Position numbers and translations under genes: made by a program. Below are positions 59,127-64,000 of a stretch of 64,000 nucleotides of DNA, one piece after another; the first letter of the stretch is position 1, and every line of letters begins with the position of its first letter. A model generated the notes under the pieces. It was given only the letters and a program-made list of their open reading frames with translations. It was not told where the DNA came from and ran no database searches. Source of the DNA: Candidatus Poribacteria bacterium (lineage in GTDB: Bacteria > Poribacteria > WGA-4E > WGA-3G); assembly GCA_022821065.1 (NCBI GenBank), contig JAJEEK010000027.1, positions 59,733 through 123,732 of the forward strand. Reading direction: 5' to 3'.

Positions 59127-60134
59127 ATGAACAAAATTCTTCTCTCTCAAATTTTTGAAAATGCTGAATTTGATTCTGCGGAACGCCGGGCAGCGTTGGC
59201 AGATTTGCAGCAATTCGGTGAATTAAGTATCCATCCTCGAGAACTGACTGAGGAACACGCGGATGGTGTTATCGGTGTGATCGCAAGCTCGGTGCCGTTT
59301 CATGAAAGTTTCTACCAAGCTGCGGAATCGCTCCGAATCATTGCGCGGTGGGGTGTCGGATACGAAACCGTTAACGTCGATTTGGCGACCGAATACGGTG
59401 TCATTGTTACGATTGCCCCCGAACACATGGTGACTGTTGCGGAATACGCGATTGCACAGTGGCTTGCAACCCTGAAACGGGTCTACACGCTAAACAGAGC
59501 CTCTCATAATGGCGATTTTGGGCTTATCAAGACGTATGAGGCGATGGGTTCTACGCTCGGTTTGTATGGCTTTGGTCGGATTGGACAGGAAGTTGCACGT
59601 CGTGCGCGTCCGCTTCTCGGCGAGCAAGGGAGACTCCTTGTTTATGATGTTCGTCCGGACATTGGAGAACTCGCAGCGGAATTTGGTGCGGAGGCTGTTG
59701 ATTCGCCGTTGACGCTCTTCAAAGAGAGCGATACCGTGTCTCTCCATTTATCTGGTGCCGATACTGTTGTTGGTTATGACGAATTCTGCGCGATGAAACC
59801 GCACGCCTCGCTTATCAATCCCTCGCGTGGAAACCTTGTTGACGATGCGGCAGCGAACCGCGCTGTTAGCGAAAATCGACTCTGGTATTACGTCGTGGAC
59901 GATCCAGTTAACGGATCGCGGGCGATTCACAAGGATCATCCGCGCATCATCTGTACCAATCACAACGCTGGCATGACTATTGAATCTGCTATTCGACTGG
60001 ATCTTTGCACGATTGGACAGGTTACGGACGCGATTCAGGGGCGCGTACCGGCACATATTCTCAACCCAGAAGTGCTGGATCATCCGAGGGTTAAGGAATT
60101 TTGCAAGGATACTTCACAACCCCTTAAACTGTGA
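59127..60134 (+). CDS. D-isomer specific 2-hydroxyacid dehydrogenase family
   Basis: LGLYGFGRIGQEVARRARPL Rossmann motif; NPSRGNLVDDAA. Confidence 0.92.
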   Translation: MNKILLSQIFENAEFDSAERRAALADLQQFGELSIHPRELTEEHADGVIGVIASSVPFHESFYQAAESLRIIARWGVGYETVNVDLATEYGVIVTIAPEHMVTVAEYAIAQWLATLKRVYTLNRASHNGDFGLIKTYEAMGSTLGLYGFGRIGQEVARRARPLLGEQGRLLVYDVRPDIGELAAEFGAEAVDSPLTLFKESDTVSLHLSGADTVVGYDEFCAMKPHASLINPSRGNLVDDAAANRAVSENRLWYYVVDDPVNGSRAIHKDHPRIICTNHNAGMTIESAIRLDLCTIGQVTDAIQGRVPAHILNPEVLDHPRVKEFCKDTSQPLKL

Positions 60135-60155
60135 CTTTAATTTTTTCCTAAGTCC

Positions 60156-60380
60156 GTAGGTTGGGTTGAACGGAATCTTACTGAAACCTCATAGAAAAGA
60201 GGAATTTCAAGTTCACCAAGTACCTGAAATCACCAGAACACGAGTGAAACCCAACGATTTTCTCTGGTTTGGATTGTTGGGTTTCGCTATTTTTATTTAT
60301 TTGGCTGGTTCATAGAAAATAGGTATTCTCTGGAAGTAAATTGTATGGTGCTTGGTCATTTACCGCTCAACCCAACCTAC
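60156..60380. repeat. 225 bp palindromic MITE-like element
   Basis: ends GTAGGTTGGGTTGAACGG / CCGCTCAACCCAACCTAC; internal GAAACCCAAC...GTTGGGTTTC. Confidence 0.75.
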
Positions 60381-60394
60381 ATATCTCTGTAAGT

Positions 60395-61516
60395 TTAATT
60401 TTTTTTAAGAAGAAAAAGGAATTCTCGGTTCGGTTTTTCGGCGGCATTGATCCACTCATCTGTCCATCTCATACCTGCCATGACGTTTTTTTTGTAATTG
60501 AGTTCAACGGTAGCGATGAGTTCACCGTTGTTTCGCATGACATCGTTCAGTTGTTCTGCAGTTGCGCGACCGCCAGAACTATAGGACAACAGAATCCAAC
60601 GCGCTTGCGTCTCTCGGATTAACTTCGCGATGGCTTCAACGGCGATGAAATGACCTGTGTCGTTTGTTCGGAATTCCTCAAATACAGACGCGGCGAGCGG
60701 ATCAGATGTATCCTCTCGCCGTTTTGCTTTGCCGAAAAGGTCGGGTTTGTCAAAGAGGACGACGCTTTTCCAGAGGTGGTAGTAAGCGGCATATCTAACA
60801 CGAGACGGGGGCATCTTCTCGTTATTTGAGCCGTACGGTGGATCGAAATATGCGAGGTCTACGGAGATACGCGGCACGAGTTCAAAGATGTCGCTTTGAA
60901 AGACTTGATGCGCGTCGTCTGACGTAAACACTTCGGGGACTTCAAGCACTAATTCTTTATACGCGCGCGGTGCCCATTCCTTGAGATACGCCGAAAAGTG
61001 GCCGAGGCTGTTGTCAACACGGTCAAGCGCGAGGATGAGGCTTGTGAGCGCGACGGCTTTATCGACAGGATCAAGATTGAGGGTTTCGATCTCTTGTCGG
61101 ATGGCATCTAATTTACGGGTGTTGTGAAGTTGCCACGGTTTTTTGAGTCCGTCCGTTTGGACTGCGTTGCCGCCGTTGGCGTGTCCACCGTAGTGTTCCG
61201 TGAACCAGCCATCAATAGGTGGTACAGCGTTGAGGTGATCAATGAGCGGTTGATATGTTTCTCTTGGTTTTTTGTTAAGAAGGTAGCAAGTGCCGAAGAC
61301 TTTTGACCACGGCGCGATGTCGTTGCTGATGACGGTGTAGCCGAGTTTGGCGAGTGCTTGTGAGACGCGGGTGGTGCCTGCAAAGCCGTCGAGGATTGTT
61401 TTGGCGTTGGTTTTCTTGACGAGCTCCAAGACTTGTGGGATGAGTTTTAGTTTGGAACCGATGTATTTGATGCCTTGGGTATGAGGGAGACAAAGGGACC
61501 AGGGCGTTTGATGCAT
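60395..61516 (-). CDS. D12-class DNA adenine methyltransferase
   Basis: GIKYIGSKLKLIPQVLELV, DGFAGTTRVSQAL, YFDPPYGSNNE (DPPY motif). Confidence 0.92.
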   Translation of the reverse strand: MHQTPWSLCLPHTQGIKYIGSKLKLIPQVLELVKKTNAKTILDGFAGTTRVSQALAKLGYTVISNDIAPWSKVFGTCYLLNKKPRETYQPLIDHLNAVPPIDGWFTEHYGGHANGGNAVQTDGLKKPWQLHNTRKLDAIRQEIETLNLDPVDKAVALTSLILALDRVDNSLGHFSAYLKEWAPRAYKELVLEVPEVFTSDDAHQVFQSDIFELVPRISVDLAYFDPPYGSNNEKMPPSRVRYAAYYHLWKSVVLFDKPDLFGKAKRREDTSDPLAASVFEEFRTNDTGHFIAVEAIAKLIRETQARWILLSYSSGGRATAEQLNDVMRNNGELIATVELNYKKNVMAGMRWTDEWINAAEKPNREFLFLLKKN

Positions 61517-61887
61517 GGACTTATGTAATATCCTCTGCCACAGATTCCACTTAGTTAAGTGAGAGTATTTGATTATTCACGGCAGCTTCGTATGGGAAAC
61601 TGTTTGTTTGTGGGAAATGCTAAATTGTAGCATAGGCTGTTAGCCTGTGCTGCTACATGTCGAAAACTGTTTGTTTGCCGGAAATACTATATGAGGAAGC
61701 CACCCGGATCCACAATCCGCAAGCAAAGACACAATCGAATAGATTATGGGACAAAAGATATGCCATCGCGCAACTTTTCTCGATCAACGCTTTGATGCAA
61801 CCCAAACTTGTCGTTATGATGATTTATGAAACACCTTCACTTAGATGGAAATGATCGTGATTACGAACTACGCCACCTGCTTATGCC

Positions 61888-63009
61888 TTATTGTAGATCG
61901 CGCAGAGTTTTTTCAATACTGTTTTTGAGGTTAACTTTGCCCTGCTGTGTTGCAAGCCATAATGCTCTATGTAAATCTTGCTTAGCCTCGCTGGTCTGAC
62001 CAAGTTTATACTTAGCGATTCCCCGATTCAAGTAGGCCTTCGCATCATCACGGAAAAAGTAAATGGTGGTATCATATCTCTTAATGTCATCAAGATATTG
62101 CTTTTTTTTATTCTCAATGGAATTCTGAATGTTGTAATCATGTTCATCTTTTTTAGCGTTTTGCTGATATAGATCGCGGAGAGTTTTTTCAATATTGTTT
62201 TTGAGGTTGACTTTGCCTTGTTCTGTTGCGATCTGTAACGCTCTACGTAAATCCTGCTTAGCCTCACTGGTCTGACCGAGTTCGTACTTAGCGATTCCCC
62301 GATTGAAGTAAGCCTTTGCATCATCAGGGAAAAGGTAAATAGTCATATCATACCTCCTAATGTCATCAAGATGTTGCTTTTCTTCTTCCTTACTCAGACT
62401 CCGATTGTTGTAATCATGGGCATTATTCTTAGCGTTTCCTTGATTGTTGTAGCCATAATGGTTATTAGGAGTAATAATAAGCCAGTGATATATCGTCCCA
62501 TCGGAGCGCGTATAAAACATTACACGGGAAGTATAGTTTTTCGTCGATGTTTTGAAGCGAAGTTGAGGTTGTGGTTCCACCCTGTCAGCTTCCCTTACGG
62601 TTCTTGATATATCAGGGATTCGGGACGTAGATTTTGTTTCAGATTCATATTCCCATCGTTCAAGCAGAGGGTCCCAACGCATTGTACCGCGGGTCTTTGT
62701 TTCCTGGGGTACATTTAGTGTATGACTATGATTCGACGTGTGTTGTTTGGGTGGCACAACGAGATAGGGTTTGTGAGCGGTTCTTTGATAGTGTTCCACC
62801 CAAATATAAATTCGTCCACCTGCTCCATCATCTGTGATTTGAGTTGCCGGACCCATCCCTCGAATTATTCCTGAAATATGGTGCCCTATCCATGTATCCA
62901 TAAAATCTGTGTTCGGTCTGTTTTGATTCAGTGTGGCTGGCATTGTACATCCTGATAGTCCCAAAAGTGAGATACATACAAAAAACGAAAAGACGTGAAG
63001 TTTTTTCAT
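61888..63009 (-). CDS. lipoprotein with tandemly duplicated TPR-like unit
   Basis: lipobox LLGLSGC; two near-identical units AKAYxNRGIAKYxLGQTSEAKQDLxRAL. Confidence 0.8.
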   Translation of the reverse strand: MKKLHVFSFFVCISLLGLSGCTMPATLNQNRPNTDFMDTWIGHHISGIIRGMGPATQITDDGAGGRIYIWVEHYQRTAHKPYLVVPPKQHTSNHSHTLNVPQETKTRGTMRWDPLLERWEYESETKSTSRIPDISRTVREADRVEPQPQLRFKTSTKNYTSRVMFYTRSDGTIYHWLIITPNNHYGYNNQGNAKNNAHDYNNRSLSKEEEKQHLDDIRRYDMTIYLFPDDAKAYFNRGIAKYELGQTSEAKQDLRRALQIATEQGKVNLKNNIEKTLRDLYQQNAKKDEHDYNIQNSIENKKKQYLDDIKRYDTTIYFFRDDAKAYLNRGIAKYKLGQTSEAKQDLHRALWLATQQGKVNLKNSIEKTLRDLQ

Positions 63010-63215
63010 GAGCTATCCACCTTGTTTTTCAAACGATACCCAAAAAGTTCAAAAACCCGTTGTGTATTCCTATATTTCTTCCCAGTTTTGTTTACGTTAG
63101 TGATATTCTAATACAAATGTTGCTGTTTCACCAGAAATTAACACAACATTCTGATGTTTTCGGATTTTTTATTTAAAATTTTACTAAATTTTGGACAATT
63201 TTTATCGTAAAGCCT

Positions 63216-63364
63216 ATAATTACCCAGAGTCATTCAGTTTTAAGAAATTATAGAGTTTCTCGTCCTTTTTTTAGGATCCGATGCGGTTAGGAAACCACAC
63301 CTACCGGGCCTTGGAGTTCAAAATTGGACGAAAAAACCGAGAACTGAATGGCTCTGATAATTAC
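63216..63364. repeat. GGTTCGGTT-family palindromic element copy 3 with terminal inverted repeats
   Basis: ends ATAATTACCCAGAGTCATTCAGTTTT / GAGAACTGAATGGCTCTGATAATTAC; core CTACCGGGCCTTGG..CAAAATTGG..CCGAGAACT. Confidence 0.75.
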
Positions 63365-63434
63365 CTTTATATGTCAGAGTTGACGAGATTAGAAAACTAC
63401 GCCAGCGGGGAAGACTGTCCCTAAATCGGCGTGT

Positions 63435-63696
63435 TCACATATTTTGGGGTTTTACTACAAGATATCTCAACGTTGGCAAACGAGGTTTTTTAGGGAAGTT
63501 AGCCTCCAAAATTGTATCCTGAATGAAAGCACTTGCATTGAGGATTTCAATACCGATAAGCTCCCGCTTTTTCATTCAGTTCAGCCGTAATATTGGGACT
63601 CAGTTCAACACTACCGCTTTCAGCTTCATCGGAAATTACGAGATGTAATATATCTTCTTTCTCAAAATAGGTCATTTTTGGTTTAACCTTACTCAT
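63435..63696 (-). pseudogene. DUF2283-like small protein, frameshifted near 63561-63567
   Basis: MSKVKPKMTYFEKEDILHLVISDEAESGSVELSPNITAELNEKA then +1 shift to ELIGIEILNASAFIQDTILEANFPKKPRLPTLRYLVVKPQNM*. Confidence 0.6.
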
Positions 63697-63832
63697 CGTC
63701 GTTCTGCCCTTTGTCTGTTGCAGGATCGTACAAACGATATACTCCTTGTCTTATCCACCAATATTTTCGTTCCTCAATGGGAATATTATCAAACTTCGAT
63801 TGATTGACAGTGTATATTCTTATATTAGACAT
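63689..63832 (-). CDS. 47 aa hypothetical partner of the DUF2283-like gene
   Basis: MSNIRIYTVNQSKFDNIPIEERKYWWIRQGVYRLYDPATDKGQNDDE*; overlaps the downstream start by 8 bp; below the ORF track cutoff. Confidence 0.55.
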   Translation of the reverse strand: MSNIRIYTVNQSKFDNIPIEERKYWWIRQGVYRLYDPATDKGQNDDE

Positions 63833-64000
63833 TATATTAATTTAATCTTGAGGTGTAGGATACACACAAGGTCTGAAGTTTAATATCAAGTTGTTAAATC
63901 AAAAGCAGTTTTCCATTACGATCACGGACCATACTTTCTTCGTTGTTAGAAAAGTGTATTTAAAGATGCGAAACCGTTTGATAACAGCAATCGCATTTTA

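Noticed and set aside
60395-61516. Complete restriction-modification system around the D12 methylase
   Set aside because: No adjacent nuclease-like ORF, so it is reported only as an orphan methylase.
61657-61854. 65 aa ORF
   Set aside because: Starts inside the hairpin/direct-repeat region and has no recognisable family.
1-64000. tRNA, rRNA, tmRNA or RNase P RNA genes
   Set aside because: None recognised by eye; tRNAscan-SE and Rfam searches would be needed to exclude them.

Overview
The window is a bacterial chromosome segment, densely coded on both strands. The mix of genes suggests an uncultured, possibly Poribacteria-like lineage: sulfatases, phytanoyl-CoA dioxygenase, enolase-superfamily enzymes, an FG-GAP/ASPIC protein, a PorV-like protein, and many short palindromic repeats. 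That lineage is an inference, not a sequence proof. Recognisable loci include CCA-adding enzyme / M50 protease / scpA / scpB / thrC; polysaccharide export protein plus an Hfq/Sm-like protein; a large single-chain restriction-methyltransferase; a sulfatase / mannonate dehydratase / PQQ-propeller / sialidase cluster; a TPR / SUMF1 / ASPIC cluster; a TonB-like N-terminus fused to twin VWA domains; MoaB and a molybdopterin oxidoreductase; KDG-kinase-like PfkB; and an orphan D12 adenine methylase. I recognised no rRNA, tRNA, CRISPR array or intact transposase. The most unusual signals are: (i) a repeated cassette at 628-1014 and 3494-3876 with a structured leader and a constant membrane-anchor/GGHFHEDGTWHGEPH module joined to different C-termini; (ii) between the copies, translationally overlapping genes with an in-frame TAG and a probable -1 frameshift; (iii) several families of non-autonomous palindromic repeats, one ending AGGACTTACGCA; (iv) an 86-88 nt conserved leader in front of two unrelated genes; (v) a long Hfq-like protein.
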